Assembly (NCBI RefSeq): GCF_013167215.1
Contig: NZ_JABJWY010000032.1
Span: 244,249-308,248, forward strand
From: Sphingobacterium prati
GTDB taxonomy: Bacteria; Bacteroidota; Bacteroidia; Sphingobacteriales; Sphingobacteriaceae
Reading direction: 5' to 3'
DNA length: 64,000 nt
Part shown: positions 17,720 to 26,712 of the stretch, piece by piece
How positions within the stretch are numbered: the stretch's first letter is position 1
Layout: every line of letters begins with the position of its first letter
Made by a program: the position numbers and the translations under genes
The notes under the pieces: generated by a model
Databases searched by the model: none
What the model saw: the letters and a program-made list of their open reading frames with translations, nothing else
What the model was told of the DNA's origin: nothing

Positions 17720-18415
17720 ATGTACTTGATTTTATTTATTGGAATAATGGTGGTAAGCCTAATTGTCCAGACACGATTTAAAAACAAATTTAAGAAGTAT
17801 TCGGAAATGCCATTGGGGAATGGGATGTCAGGTGCTGAGATCGCACTGAAAATGCTAAACGATAACGGTATTTATGATGTAAAAGTAATATCTATTCCTG
17901 ATCGCTTAGGAGATCATTACAATCCATCCGATAAAACAGTCAACCTGAGTCCTGAAGTGTATAGTGGTCGTAGTGTGGCTGCTGCGGCAATCGCAGCCCA
18001 TGAGTGTGGTCACGCTGTTCAGCATGCAAAAGCCTACAAATGGTTAGGTTTCCGTTCGGCAATGGTACCTATGGTCAATGCGGCTTCCAAACTGACCTCA
18101 TGGGTATTAATGCTGGGTGTGATGTTATTTGCCTTTTCCAAAGGCGGTAATCCTTGGCTGTTGGCCGTAGGTGTAGGAGCATTGGCTATCACAACAATTT
18201 TCTCGTTTATCACACTTCCGGTAGAATTTGATGCGTCAAATAGGGCGTTAGCCTGGTTAAATCATGCCGGTGTAACCTATAACGGTGAGGAACACGATGG
18301 AGCGAAGGATGCGCTAAAATGGGCTGCCATGACCTATGTAGTGGCTGCTTTGAGTGCCTTGGTAACACTTTTATACTATGCGTCCATGTTATTTGGCGGG
18401 CGTAGGGGTGAGTAA
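17720..18415 (+). CDS. Neutral zinc metallopeptidase, YugP-like membrane protein
   Basis: A 231-residue membrane protein. An N-terminal transmembrane helix is followed by the NLSPEVYSGRS segment, the zinc motif HECGH (in AAHECGHAVQHA) and two or three further membrane helices in the C-terminal half. The reading frame also opens at a TTG at 17663, but the ATG of MYLILFIG matches the family start and removes a hydrophilic N-terminal stretch unlike the family. Substrate and role are not known for this family. It is monocistronic, with promoter and terminator. Confidence 0.85.
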   Translation: MYLILFIGIMVVSLIVQTRFKNKFKKYSEMPLGNGMSGAEIALKMLNDNGIYDVKVISIPDRLGDHYNPSDKTVNLSPEVYSGRSVAAAAIAAHECGHAVQHAKAYKWLGFRSAMVPMVNAASKLTSWVLMLGVMLFAFSKGGNPWLLAVGVGALAITTIFSFITLPVEFDASNRALAWLNHAGVTYNGEEHDGAKDALKWAAMTYVVAALSALVTLLYYASMLFGGRRGE

Positions 18416-18444
18416 AGAGAGATTTAGTAACTTAGGATATAACG

Positions 18445-18473
18445 AAATGCGATTATTTTTAATAGTCGCATTT
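18445..18473 (+). terminator. Terminator after the YugP-like gene
   Basis: Stem AAATGCGA (18445-18452) pairing with TCGCATTT (18466-18473), followed by further T residues. Confidence 0.7.
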
Positions 18474-18512
18474 TTTATAGGGTGTTAATGAGGTTACTAC
18501 AGACAATTTTTT

Positions 18513-18520
18513 TAACTTTG
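18513..18520 (+). promoter_or_regulatory. -7 element TAACTTTG of ffh
   Basis: An exact TAnnTTTG match 30 bases before the ffh ATG, after a terminator. No clear -33 TTG is seen. Confidence 0.45.
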
Positions 18521-18549
18521 CTGTTTATATAGAATAAGACTCAGATTTT

Positions 18550-19890
18550 ATGTTTTCAAATCTTCAAGATAAGCTAGATAGGGCCTTTAAGGTATTAAAA
18601 GGGCAAGGCAGTATTACCGAAATCAACGTTGCTGAAACGATGAAAGAAATTCGCAAAGCGTTGTTGGATGCCGACGTGAATTATAAGACTGCTAAAACTT
18701 TTACAGATGATGTTAGACAAAAAGCTTTAGGGCAAAACGTTTTGACAAGTATTTCTCCAGGTCAACTGTTGACTAAAATCATGAATGATGAGTTGACAGA
18801 ATTGATGGGTGGATCTGTTACCGAGTTGGAGACTGGTAAAAATCCTACTGTCATTTTAATCGCGGGTCTGAACGGTGCCGGTAAAACAACTTTTTCCGGT
18901 AAGTTAGCCCTATACCTCAAAGATAAAAAGAATAAAAAACCATTATTGGTCGCTGGTGACGTTTATCGTCCGGCAGCGATTGACCAGTTGGAAGTCCTCG
19001 CTGAGCAAGTTGGTGTACCTGTTTACGTCGATAGAGAATCAACCGATCCAATTGCTATAGCGAAAGCAGGGGTCGAAGAGGCAAAACGCAATGGCCATAA
19101 TGTGGTCATTATTGATACCGCGGGCCGTTTAGCGATAGATGAGCCTTTGATGGTGGAGATCACCGCAGTGAAAGAAGCGACAAAACCAGATGAGATCTTA
19201 TTTGTCGTTGACTCTATGACAGGGCAAGATGCTGTCAATACGGCAAAGACCTTCAATGATCGCCTTGATTTTACAGGTGTTGTATTAACCAAATTAGATG
19301 GTGATACACGTGGGGGCGCCGCATTATCGATTAAATCTGTGGTCAATAAACCGATTAAGTTTATCGGTACGGGTGAGAAGATGGATGCACTGGATGTTTT
19401 CTATCCAGATCGTATGGCTTCTCGTATTTTAGGCATGGGTGACGTCGTATCTTTGGTAGAGCGTGCGCAACAACAGTTTGACGAAAAGCAAGCTGCTGAG
19501 CTCCAAAAGAAAATTCGTAAGAATAAATTCGATTTCAATGATTTCAAATCACAGATCCAACAAATCAAAAAAATGGGTAACATGAAAGATTTGATGGGTA
19601 TGATCCCCGGAGTAGGAAAAGCGATGAAAGATATTGAGGTCGACGATAATGCCTTCAAACCTATTGAAGCGATCATTGATTCAATGACGCCTTTTGAGCG
19701 TGAAAACCCGGATGTAATTGACCAAAAACGTCGCTTACGTATTGCTAAAGGTTCGGGAACTGACATTAACGAAGTAAACAAATTGTTGAAGCAGTTTGGC
19801 GACATGCGTAAGGTAATGAAGCAAATGTCTAATCCAGCGATGGCCGCTAAGTTGATGCGTAATATGCCTAAAATGCCTGGAAAAATGTAA
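18550..19890 (+). CDS. ffh: Signal recognition particle protein Ffh
   Basis: A 446-residue SRP54-type GTPase that targets nascent membrane proteins to the translocon with 4.5S RNA and FtsY. An N-terminal helical bundle covers residues 1-95. The G domain has GLNGAGKTT (106-114), DTAGR and TKLDGD. The methionine-rich M domain forms the last 130 residues, with many Met in the GDMRKVMKQMSN region. The length is standard. It is monocistronic between its own promoter element and a strong terminator. Confidence 0.97.
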   Translation: MFSNLQDKLDRAFKVLKGQGSITEINVAETMKEIRKALLDADVNYKTAKTFTDDVRQKALGQNVLTSISPGQLLTKIMNDELTELMGGSVTELETGKNPTVILIAGLNGAGKTTFSGKLALYLKDKKNKKPLLVAGDVYRPAAIDQLEVLAEQVGVPVYVDRESTDPIAIAKAGVEEAKRNGHNVVIIDTAGRLAIDEPLMVEITAVKEATKPDEILFVVDSMTGQDAVNTAKTFNDRLDFTGVVLTKLDGDTRGGAALSIKSVVNKPIKFIGTGEKMDALDVFYPDRMASRILGMGDVVSLVERAQQQFDEKQAAELQKKIRKNKFDFNDFKSQIQQIKKMGNMKDLMGMIPGVGKAMKDIEVDDNAFKPIEAIIDSMTPFERENPDVIDQKRRLRIAKGSGTDINEVNKLLKQFGDMRKVMKQMSNPAMAAKLMRNMPKMPGKM

Positions 19891-19913
19891 TTTAAGTGTA
19901 TTGTTAATATATT

Positions 19914-19943
19914 ATAGGGCATTGTATCTGTACAATGCCCTAT
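19914..19943 (+). terminator. ffh terminator
   Basis: A 13-bp perfect stem (19914-19926 pairing with 19931-19943) with a TCTG loop and a run of T. Confidence 0.88.
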
Positions 19944-20001
19944 TTTTTTAATAAATAATTTGTAATTTCAAGTTCCTCGCTAGAGTAAACGAAATAATTA
20001 T

Positions 20002-20009
20002 TAAATTTG
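20002..20009 (+). promoter_or_regulatory. -7 element TAAATTTG before nuoA
   Basis: An exact TAnnTTTG match ending 8 bases before the nuoA ATG, predicting a very short or missing 5' leader. Confidence 0.45.
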
Positions 20010-20017
20010 TAATCATT

Positions 20018-20605
20018 ATGGATGACCCCGCACAATTATCGGAATACGGCAAAATCCTTATCATTCTGCTGATAGGGGCACTGTTAGTCTGTGCGACCAT
20101 TTTTCTGGCACGTTTAATTTCTCCCAAAAAGAGTAATCCCGTTAAATCTGGTACCTACGAATGTGGCGAAGATCCTATCGGCTCCTCCTGGGTACAATTC
20201 AATCCTCGATTTTACGTCATCGCTTTAATATTCCTACTTTTCGATGTAGAGCTCATTTTTATTTTTCCTTGGGCTACGGTATTTGGGCAATCGGAATATA
20301 TTGCTGCGGATGGCAGATGGGGCTGGTTTACCCTGATTGAAATGGCCATGTTTATTGGTATTTTAATTTTGGGATTGGTTTTTGTCTGGAAAAAGGGCGA
20401 TTTGGAATGGGTCAAGCCCAATGTATCTCTTCCCAAGGTTCCGGTAAATATCCCACAAAGTGCTTATTCAACACTGAACAATAGTACTTATCAAGTTCGG
20501 GATTATAGACCGTCAGCAGATGACAGCCTGGAGAATGCGATGGTGAAAGAGGTGACGGCTGCTCCAAAGATTGCTTTTAAGCCTCGATTTAAAAAACCTG
20601 AGTAA
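20018..20605 (+). CDS. nuoA: NADH-quinone oxidoreductase subunit A
   Basis: A 195-residue membrane subunit of complex I with three transmembrane helices (about residues 12-34, 66-90 and 101-125). The conserved [20 protein letters not shown] loop and [14 protein letters not shown] segment are present. The C-terminus runs about 70 residues past the last helix and is hydrophilic; this extension is longer than in Escherichia coli but seen in Bacteroidetes. nuoB follows 2 bases later. The remaining complex I genes are not in this window: purK and purE follow instead. Confidence 0.95.
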   Translation: MDDPAQLSEYGKILIILLIGALLVCATIFLARLISPKKSNPVKSGTYECGEDPIGSSWVQFNPRFYVIALIFLLFDVELIFIFPWATVFGQSEYIAADGRWGWFTLIEMAMFIGILILGLVFVWKKGDLEWVKPNVSLPKVPVNIPQSAYSTLNNSTYQVRDYRPSADDSLENAMVKEVTAAPKIAFKPRFKKPE

Positions 20606-20607
20606 GC

Positions 20608-21111
20608 ATGAGTTTAGATAGTCAATTGCAAAATAATGGTGTTGTCGTTGCCAAATTGGATGATTTGCTAAACTGGGCAAGGCTTTCGTCCATGTGGCCC
20701 ATGAGTTTTGGTATTGCTTGTTGCGCAATCGAAATGATGGGAGCAATGGCTTCGACCTATGATTTGGACCGGATGGGGGTTTTTCCTAGGCCTTCCCCAA
20801 GGCAGTCAGATGTTATTATTATTGCCGGTACAGTCACTTTTAAAATGGCTGACCGTATAAAAAAGCTCTATGAGCAGATGCCCGATCCAAAATATGTTAT
20901 CTCAATGGGGTCGTGTTCCAACTGTGGTGGACCATATTGGCAACATGGTTATCATGTCGTTAAGGGAGTCGATCGGATTATTCCAGTGGATATATATGTT
21001 CAGGGCTGTCCTCCTCGCCCGGAAGCATTAATCGGTGCTTTTATTGAACTACAAAAAAAGATAGATAAAGAAAGCTTATTAGGCGAACAGCTGTTCAAAG
21101 AAAAAGCTTAG
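20608..21111 (+). CDS. nuoB: NADH-quinone oxidoreductase subunit B
   Basis: A 167-residue peripheral-arm subunit carrying cluster N2, the last Fe-S centre before quinone. The ligands are visible: Cys38-Cys39 in [10 protein letters not shown], Cys103 in MGSCSNCGG and Cys134 in QGCPPRPEA. Length and motifs are standard. It is tightly coupled to nuoA. purK begins 32 bases after the stop, so readthrough into purine genes is possible. Confidence 0.96.
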   Translation: MSLDSQLQNNGVVVAKLDDLLNWARLSSMWPMSFGIACCAIEMMGAMASTYDLDRMGVFPRPSPRQSDVIIIAGTVTFKMADRIKKLYEQMPDPKYVISMGSCSNCGGPYWQHGYHVVKGVDRIIPVDIYVQGCPPRPEALIGAFIELQKKIDKESLLGEQLFKEKA

Positions 21112-21143
21112 AAGATAAATTTTATAAGATTTTAAAATCAATT

Positions 21144-22286
21144 ATGGCAAAAGATTTTTATGGCGAACTGCAATTAGGTATTCTTGGTGGTGGTCAACTC
21201 GGAAGAATGCTAATCCAGGAAGCCATTAATTACAATGTAAACGTTCATGTGCTGGATCCCGATAAGAATGCTCCTTGTCGCAAGCTATGCAATAAATTTG
21301 AATGTGGTTCATTGAGTGATTTTGAGACAGTATATAATTTTGGGAAGGACCTGGATTTGATTACTATCGAGATTGAAAAAGTGAATGTTGATGCATTGGA
21401 GAAATTGGAAGAGGAAGGGGTCATTGTTTATCCACAGTCGCGTATTATTCGTCTGATTCAGGATAAAGGATTACAAAAACAGTTTTTTAAACAAAATGAT
21501 ATTCCTACTTCAACCTTTCAACTCATATCAACCAAGGATAACTTGACAAACGCTTCATTGAACTTACCTTATATCCAAAAACTACGTAAGGATGGCTATG
21601 ACGGAAAAGGGGTGAAGAAGATTCTTACCGAAGCGGATATTCAGGATGCTTTTGAAGAACCAAGTTTGATTGAAGAATGGGTAGATTTTGAAAAGGAAAT
21701 CGCTGTTATCGTTGCCCGTAATGATCGTGGCGATGTCTCTACTTTTCCAATGGTAGAAATGGAATTCAATCCACAAGCGAATTTGGTGGAATTTCTTATT
21801 GCGCCATCATTATATGGTGTGGAGGTTCAGCAACGTGCAGAGGCAATCGCCAAGAAAATTGCCGATGATCTACAGATTGTGGGCTTACTTGCTGTTGAAA
21901 TGTTCCTAACGAAAAATGGCGATATTCTGGTGAATGAATTGGCACCGCGCCCACACAACAGTGGACATCAAACGATTGAAGGAAATTATGTTTCTCAATT
22001 TGGCCAGCATTTAAGGGCGATATTCAATTTGCCATTGGGTGATACCAGATGCCGGACAAATGCTGTGATGATCAACCTATTGGGTGAGGAGGGCTATGAA
22101 GGCTTGGCAAAATACGACGGCGTAGAGGAGGTGTTGGCTATGGAAGGTGTCTATTTGCATCTGTATGGCAAGAAATACACAAAACCATTCCGCAAGATGG
22201 GCCATGTATGTATCATCAATGACGATCGGGAGAAGGCGATCGCAAATGCAAGAAAAGTACAGGAAATATTAAAAGTTAAAGCTTAA
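21144..22286 (+). CDS. purK: N5-carboxyaminoimidazole ribonucleotide synthase
   Basis: A 380-residue ATP-grasp enzyme converting AIR, bicarbonate and ATP to N5-CAIR in purine synthesis. The N-terminal GILGGGQLGRM motif, ATP-grasp segments (LRKDGYDGKGV, EEWVDFEKEIAVIVAR) and VNELAPRPHNSGH are present. purE starts 7 bases after its stop, giving the standard two-step pair. A nuoAB pair lies just upstream, an unusual but apparently genuine junction. Confidence 0.96.
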   Translation: MAKDFYGELQLGILGGGQLGRMLIQEAINYNVNVHVLDPDKNAPCRKLCNKFECGSLSDFETVYNFGKDLDLITIEIEKVNVDALEKLEEEGVIVYPQSRIIRLIQDKGLQKQFFKQNDIPTSTFQLISTKDNLTNASLNLPYIQKLRKDGYDGKGVKKILTEADIQDAFEEPSLIEEWVDFEKEIAVIVARNDRGDVSTFPMVEMEFNPQANLVEFLIAPSLYGVEVQQRAEAIAKKIADDLQIVGLLAVEMFLTKNGDILVNELAPRPHNSGHQTIEGNYVSQFGQHLRAIFNLPLGDTRCRTNAVMINLLGEEGYEGLAKYDGVEEVLAMEGVYLHLYGKKYTKPFRKMGHVCIINDDREKAIANARKVQEILKVKA

Positions 22287-22293
22287 TAATACT

Positions 22294-22803
22294 ATGTCAG
22301 TCAATAATAAGGCCCAGGTAGGCATTATCATGGGAAGCAAATCCGATCTTCCTGTTATGCAGGATGCCATCGATGTCCTGAAAGTCCTTGGAGTAGAATT
22401 TGAAGTTACGATTGTTTCGGCACACCGTACACCACAACGTATGTTTGATTATGCGAAAAATGCGGCATCACGCGGCTTAAAAGTAATTATTGCGGGAGCT
22501 GGTGGAGCTGCGCATTTACCAGGAATGGTCGCTTCAATTACACATTTACCTGTGATCGGAGTGCCGGTAAAATCTTCGAATTCTATCGATGGATGGGATT
22601 CGGTATTATCTATCCTTCAGATGCCTAATGGAATACCTGTAGCGACAGTTGCTTTAAATGCTGCCAAAAATGCTGGCATTTTAGCTGCTCAAATCTTGGG
22701 GACTCACGATGAGACGATAAGTAAAAATATTATTGATTTCAAAGAGGAGTTGGCGCGTAAAGTGATTGAGACAGCCGTTGAAGTAGAGGATACACAATTC
22801 TAA
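22294..22803 (+). CDS. purE: N5-carboxyaminoimidazole ribonucleotide mutase
   Basis: A 169-residue mutase that moves the carboxyl group from N5-CAIR to CAIR. Class I PurE motifs are visible: MGSKSDLPVM, SAHRTPQRM with the catalytic His, and AGAGGAAHLPGMVA. It is the second gene of the purK-purE unit, ending at a very strong terminator. Confidence 0.97.
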   Translation: MSVNNKAQVGIIMGSKSDLPVMQDAIDVLKVLGVEFEVTIVSAHRTPQRMFDYAKNAASRGLKVIIAGAGGAAHLPGMVASITHLPVIGVPVKSSNSIDGWDSVLSILQMPNGIPVATVALNAAKNAGILAAQILGTHDETISKNIIDFKEELARKVIETAVEVEDTQF

Positions 22804-22810
22804 AGGGAAT

Positions 22811-22858
22811 TTATCAAATAAAAAAGGGAAGCATTTGCTTCCCTTTTTTATTTGATAA
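22811..22858. terminator. Bidirectional terminator with a 23-bp perfect stem
   Basis: Arms 22811-22833 and 22836-22858 pair perfectly around a 2-base loop, with GGGAAGC/GCTTCCC in the middle and A and T runs on either side. It ends purK-purE on the plus strand and the convergent TIM-barrel gene on the minus strand, and reaches into the last codons of the latter. Confidence 0.9.
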
Positions 22859-23828
22859 GATTTGCCTGAACATAGTCATAGCTTTTTTTAAGACTCTCCA
22901 TCTTATTAGGCATGTAGATATCATCTTGCTCCACAAATGCATATTTCAGACCAGCTTTAGCCTTTTCTTTAATAATTTCGGTGAAATTTATACTTCCGGT
23001 ACCAACTTCGGTATATTTGATATCTTTAAAAATTTGTTCTACAGGTAGTTTTCCATCCTTAGGCCATTCGATCGGATTCGATTTTGAACGGTCCATATCC
23101 TTCACGTGCCATAGTTTGAAACGGTTCGGAAATTTTTCAAATATGGATATCGGGTTTTTTCCAGCTTTTTCGGCCCAGAAAAGATCAAGTTCAAAATCGA
23201 CAAGATCAGGTTCCGTAAAAGCCAGCATAACTTCCTCTCCCATGGTATTGTTTCCTAAATCTCTAAATTCCCAAAAGTGGTTGTGATATGCGACTTTTAA
23301 TCCGAATTTCTTCGCCTGCTCGCCTGCTTTATTGAGCTGCTCGGCAGCGTACAGATAGTCGTCTTTTTTTAGTGCATTAATATCGAACATCGGCGTTACA
23401 GGTGCAATAACATATTCCTGACCAAGTTCTTGTGCAGCATCAAAGTAAATAGACAAATCCTCTTTATCAGTATGTGACTTACTTAGATATTTTGACATGT
23501 CATAGTGACCCGAGTGGGTTTTTAGCCCATTGTCATCCAGAATTTTTTTCAGCTCCTTATAAGGTAATTTCCAAAATTGTTTGGCTGTCGGGTCGATGCC
23601 ATAAAGCTCGACATGTTTGTAGCCGATTTTTGCGATCTGTTCCAAAGAACCTTTGGGGTCTTTATCCATTAAATCACGAATGGAATACAGTTGCACCCCT
23701 ATATTTTGCAGCGGATTGTCACTGACAGCGCCCGTTTTGTTTTGACAAGATATCATGTTGGGCATCAGATAAGCTGCCGAAAGACCTATTCCAGCTTGCT
23801 TTAAAAATTGACGGCGAGAATTGTTCAT
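22848..23828 (-). CDS. Sugar phosphate isomerase/epimerase family protein, Tat-exported
   Basis: A 326-residue xylose isomerase-like TIM-barrel protein (AP endonuclease 2 superfamily). The start is placed at the ATG of MNNSRRQFLKQAGIG, a twin-arginine signal; the frame extends 16 codons upstream without a family match. The signal region ends PNMISCQN, so the mature protein may be lipid-anchored at that Cys. Barrel landmarks are GVQLYSIRDLMDKDP, HVELYG, LKVAYHNHFWEF, FELDLFWAEKAGK and WHVKDMD, which carry typical metal ligands. The substrate is unknown. tatC is encoded elsewhere in the window (35004-35864). Confidence 0.85.
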   Translation of the reverse strand: MNNSRRQFLKQAGIGLSAAYLMPNMISCQNKTGAVSDNPLQNIGVQLYSIRDLMDKDPKGSLEQIAKIGYKHVELYGIDPTAKQFWKLPYKELKKILDDNGLKTHSGHYDMSKYLSKSHTDKEDLSIYFDAAQELGQEYVIAPVTPMFDINALKKDDYLYAAEQLNKAGEQAKKFGLKVAYHNHFWEFRDLGNNTMGEEVMLAFTEPDLVDFELDLFWAEKAGKNPISIFEKFPNRFKLWHVKDMDRSKSNPIEWPKDGKLPVEQIFKDIKYTEVGTGSINFTEIIKEKAKAGLKYAFVEQDDIYMPNKMESLKKSYDYVQANLIK

Positions 23829-23937
23829 ACTATAACTGATTATTGTTAGTGTACAATGTACAATTATTTTGCTCAAAAATCAATAGCAGTTGCCCGAATA
23901 TTTTTTTGGAGGGGGATATAGAATGCTCAAAAAATAA

Positions 23938-23966
23938 AAAAGGTCTGAACTAATTTCAGACCTTTT
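23938..23966 (-). terminator. Terminator after frr
   Basis: A 12-bp perfect stem (23938-23949 pairing with 23955-23966) with a 5-base loop, downstream of frr on the minus strand. Confidence 0.85.
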
Positions 23967-23987
23967 GGTTTGTTTAAGAATGGAACC

Positions 23988-24551
23988 TTAAACAGTCATG
24001 ATATCTTTTTCTTTCAGTTCCGCCAATTTATCAACTTTCACAATGTACGCATCAGTCAATTTTTGGACTTCACCTTCAGCAGTTTTGATCTCATCTTCTG
24101 AGGCACCATCATTTTTTAATTTTTTGATGGATTCATTGGCATCTTTACGAATATTACGGATAGCTACACGGCCTCTTTCAGTCTCTTCCTTTGCCTTTTT
24201 TACCAAGTCACGTCTTCTTTCTTCGGTCAATGGAGGGACATTCAAGCGGATTACGATACCATCGTTCTGCGGGTTAATGCCTAGATTAGCATCCGTAATT
24301 GCTTTTTCAATTGCGTTTATGAGCGATTTTTCCCAAGGTTGTACGACAATTGTCCGTGCATCAGTTGTGTTGATGTTAGCAACTTGCGAAAGCGGAGTCG
24401 CGCTACCATAATAATCGACTGAAATGCCATCTAACATAGATGGTGAAGCTTTACCGGCGCGAATTTTTGTTAATTCAGACTCGGTGTGAGCAACTGCTTT
24501 GGACATCTTGTCTTTACAATCGTCCAATTCAATTGAAATTAGTTCGTTCAT
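23988..24551 (-). CDS. frr: Ribosome recycling factor
   Basis: A 187-residue protein with the RRF pattern: [21 protein letters not shown], then [25 protein letters not shown]-like text ([16 protein letters not shown]), [18 protein letters not shown] and a long C-terminal helix. It separates ribosomal subunits after termination with EF-G. It follows pyrH by 28 bases, the classic pyrH-frr pair. Confidence 0.97.
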   Translation of the reverse strand: MNELISIELDDCKDKMSKAVAHTESELTKIRAGKASPSMLDGISVDYYGSATPLSQVANINTTDARTIVVQPWEKSLINAIEKAITDANLGINPQNDGIVIRLNVPPLTEERRRDLVKKAKEETERGRVAIRNIRKDANESIKKLKNDGASEDEIKTAEGEVQKLTDAYIVKVDKLAELKEKDIMTV

Positions 24552-24579
24552 ATAAGATTACGTTTTTTACAGATATTAA

Positions 24580-25284
24580 TTATTTTACCACGGTTCCAAC
24601 ATGTTCGCCGTTGGCAAGTTTCAATAAATTGCCTGGTTTGTTCATGTCAAATACAATGATTGGTAATTTGTTTTCTTGACAAAGGGTAAAGGCAGTCATA
24701 TCCATGACGTTTAACCCTTTCTCGTAAACCTCCGTGAATGAGATTTCTTCGAATTTTGTTGCACTAGGATCTTTCTCTGGATCTGCCGTATAAATACCAT
24801 CAACACGTGTTCCTTTTAATACAGCATCAGCATTGATTTCAATCGCACGTAAAGATGCCGCTGTATCTGTTGTGAAATATGGGTTTCCGGTACCGGCTCC
24901 GAAAATAACAATACGTCCTTTTTCCAGGTGGCGTACTGCTCTTCTGCGAATAAATGGTTCACAGATCTGCTCCATCTTGATAGCCGTTAGCAAACGTGTC
25001 TTTTTACCTACTTTTTCAAGAGCATCTTGAAGTGCCATACTATTGATTACTGTGGCAAGCATTCCCATATAGTCTGCCTGAACACGGTCCATCCCTGATT
25101 TTTCAGCACTTAAACCGCGGTAAATGTTACCACCGCCGATAACAATTGCAATTTCTAAACCTTGATCGTGAATTTCTTTGATATCATTAGCGTATTGTGA
25201 TACACGGTTAATATCGATACCGTAGCTTTGGTCACCCATTAAGGATTCACCGCTAAGTTTTAATAAGATACGTTTGTATTTCAT
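24580..25284 (-). CDS. pyrH: UMP kinase
   Basis: A 234-residue amino acid kinase family enzyme making UDP from UMP and ATP. Characteristic parts are [37 protein letters not shown] and [16 protein letters not shown]. Length and motifs are standard for bacterial UMP kinase. It is the first gene of the pyrH-frr unit. Confidence 0.97.
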   Translation of the reverse strand: MKYKRILLKLSGESLMGDQSYGIDINRVSQYANDIKEIHDQGLEIAIVIGGGNIYRGLSAEKSGMDRVQADYMGMLATVINSMALQDALEKVGKKTRLLTAIKMEQICEPFIRRRAVRHLEKGRIVIFGAGTGNPYFTTDTAASLRAIEINADAVLKGTRVDGIYTADPEKDPSATKFEEISFTEVYEKGLNVMDMTAFTLCQENKLPIIVFDMNKPGNLLKLANGEHVGTVVK

Positions 25285-25358
25285 AATTGTTTTTTTGGAA
25301 ATTTTCCAAAGGTCAAAGATAAAATATTTTTTTTATCCCTTAAGGCCAAAAATGATAT

Positions 25359-26501
25359 TTATTGCGCTTTTGTTGTCCGATCAATTACTTGCTGGTAATA
25401 TTGTTCGTATAGCGGCATGATATTAGACAACTGGAATTTTTTAGCGTGATTTAATGCAGCTTCTTTAAATTTTTCCAATCGTTCAACATCTTCGAGAATG
25501 TAAATGGCATTCTTGGCCATATCATCGACATCGCCCACATTGCTCAGGAATCCTGTCACGCCGTTTTCATTGAGTTCGGGCAATCCACCTGTGTTGGATG
25601 ACACAACTGGAACTTGGCAGGCCATTGCCTCTAGTGCGGCCAATCCAAAGCTTTCTGAACTGGAAGGCATTAAGAAAAGATCTGAAACAGATAAAATCTC
25701 TTCGACAGCATCCTGTTTACCCAAAAAGCGGACATCTCCACATACATCCAATTCTCGTGATAGCTCCTCCGCATTTCGACGCTCGGGGCCGTCGCCTACC
25801 ATAAGCAATTTGGAAGGGATGACATCATGAACTTTCTTAAATATACGAATTACGTCCTCTGTATTTTTTACTTTTCTGAAATTAGAGGTGTGCACCAAGA
25901 TACGCTCATTGCCCGGAGCAATTGCCTTTTTGAAATGAGAGCGATCTTTATTACTGAACCTGTCGAGATCGATAAAGTTCGGAATAACGATAATATCTCT
26001 GGAGATATCAAAATACCGCAGCGTCTCATCTTTCAGATTTTGTGAGACGGCTGTTACACCATCCGATTGATTGATTGAGAAGGTGACAACTGGACTAAAG
26101 CTCTTATCTTTTCCAACCAAGGTAATATCCGTACCATGAAGTGTGGTTACCACGGGAATATTGATGCCATAGGTTGTCAGTAAGATTTGCTTGGCCATAA
26201 ACGCTGCCGAAGCATGGGGAATGGCGTAATGCACATGAATTAGATCCAGCTTCTCAAAACGCACCACGTCGACCAATTTACTGGCCAGAGCAGATTCGTA
26301 AGGTAAAAAGTCAAAAAGTGGATATTGGGATACAGCTACTTCATGGTAATATAGGTTTTCCGAAAAGAAATCTAGGCGTGCAGGCTGTCGGTAGGTTATA
26401 AAATGGATTTCATGTCCATTGGCTGCCAATGCCTTTCCTAATTCCGTCGCCACAACACCACTGCCACCAAACGTGGGATAACAAACAATGCCTATTTTCA
26501 T
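25359..26501 (-). CDS. bshA: N-acetyl-alpha-D-glucosaminyl L-malate synthase BshA
   Basis: A 380-residue GT4 glycosyltransferase that joins GlcNAc from UDP-GlcNAc to L-malate, the first step of bacillithiol synthesis. The start MKIGIVCYPTFGGSGVVATE is diagnostic of BshA. HVHYAIPHA, VTTLHGTDITLVG and the sugar-nucleotide site SSSESFGLAALEAMACQVPVV are present. bshB and bshC are not in the window. The leader holds a long imperfect hairpin at 26540-26572. The presence of the gene suggests the organism uses bacillithiol as a low-molecular-weight thiol. Confidence 0.94.
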   Translation of the reverse strand: MKIGIVCYPTFGGSGVVATELGKALAANGHEIHFITYRQPARLDFFSENLYYHEVAVSQYPLFDFLPYESALASKLVDVVRFEKLDLIHVHYAIPHASAAFMAKQILLTTYGINIPVVTTLHGTDITLVGKDKSFSPVVTFSINQSDGVTAVSQNLKDETLRYFDISRDIIVIPNFIDLDRFSNKDRSHFKKAIAPGNERILVHTSNFRKVKNTEDVIRIFKKVHDVIPSKLLMVGDGPERRNAEELSRELDVCGDVRFLGKQDAVEEILSVSDLFLMPSSSESFGLAALEAMACQVPVVSSNTGGLPELNENGVTGFLSNVGDVDDMAKNAIYILEDVERLEKFKEAALNHAKKFQLSNIMPLYEQYYQQVIDRTTKAQ

Positions 26502-26712
26502 TTGTATAATTTAATTTTTTAAAGGTGATGAAGCTGTCAGATTTATTTAGTACCCGAGGGTCTGAATAAATCATGACGATTTTCATATCTAATGTTTTGT
26601 GCTGCAAATTTCGACTATTTATGCCTAAAATAACAAAAACCAATTGCCATAGTTTTGTGAATTTTTTGATTACTTAAAAAGCATTATCTTTAAGTAGACA
26701 TTTGAGCGGTAT
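26502..26712. promoter_or_regulatory. Divergent intergenic region of bshA and the DUF1003 gene
   Basis: About 210 bases between two divergent starts. It includes a stem-loop in the bshA leader (GATTTATTTAG 26540-26550, then an ACCC/GGGT inner stem, then CTGAATAAATC 26562-26572) and a weak TATCTTTA (26685-26692) before the DUF1003 gene. Confidence 0.45.

Noticed and set aside
19401..19922. 173-residue minus-strand frame antisense to ffh
   Set aside because: It lies opposite the ffh M domain and its terminator, and reads as a low-information mirror of a conserved gene.
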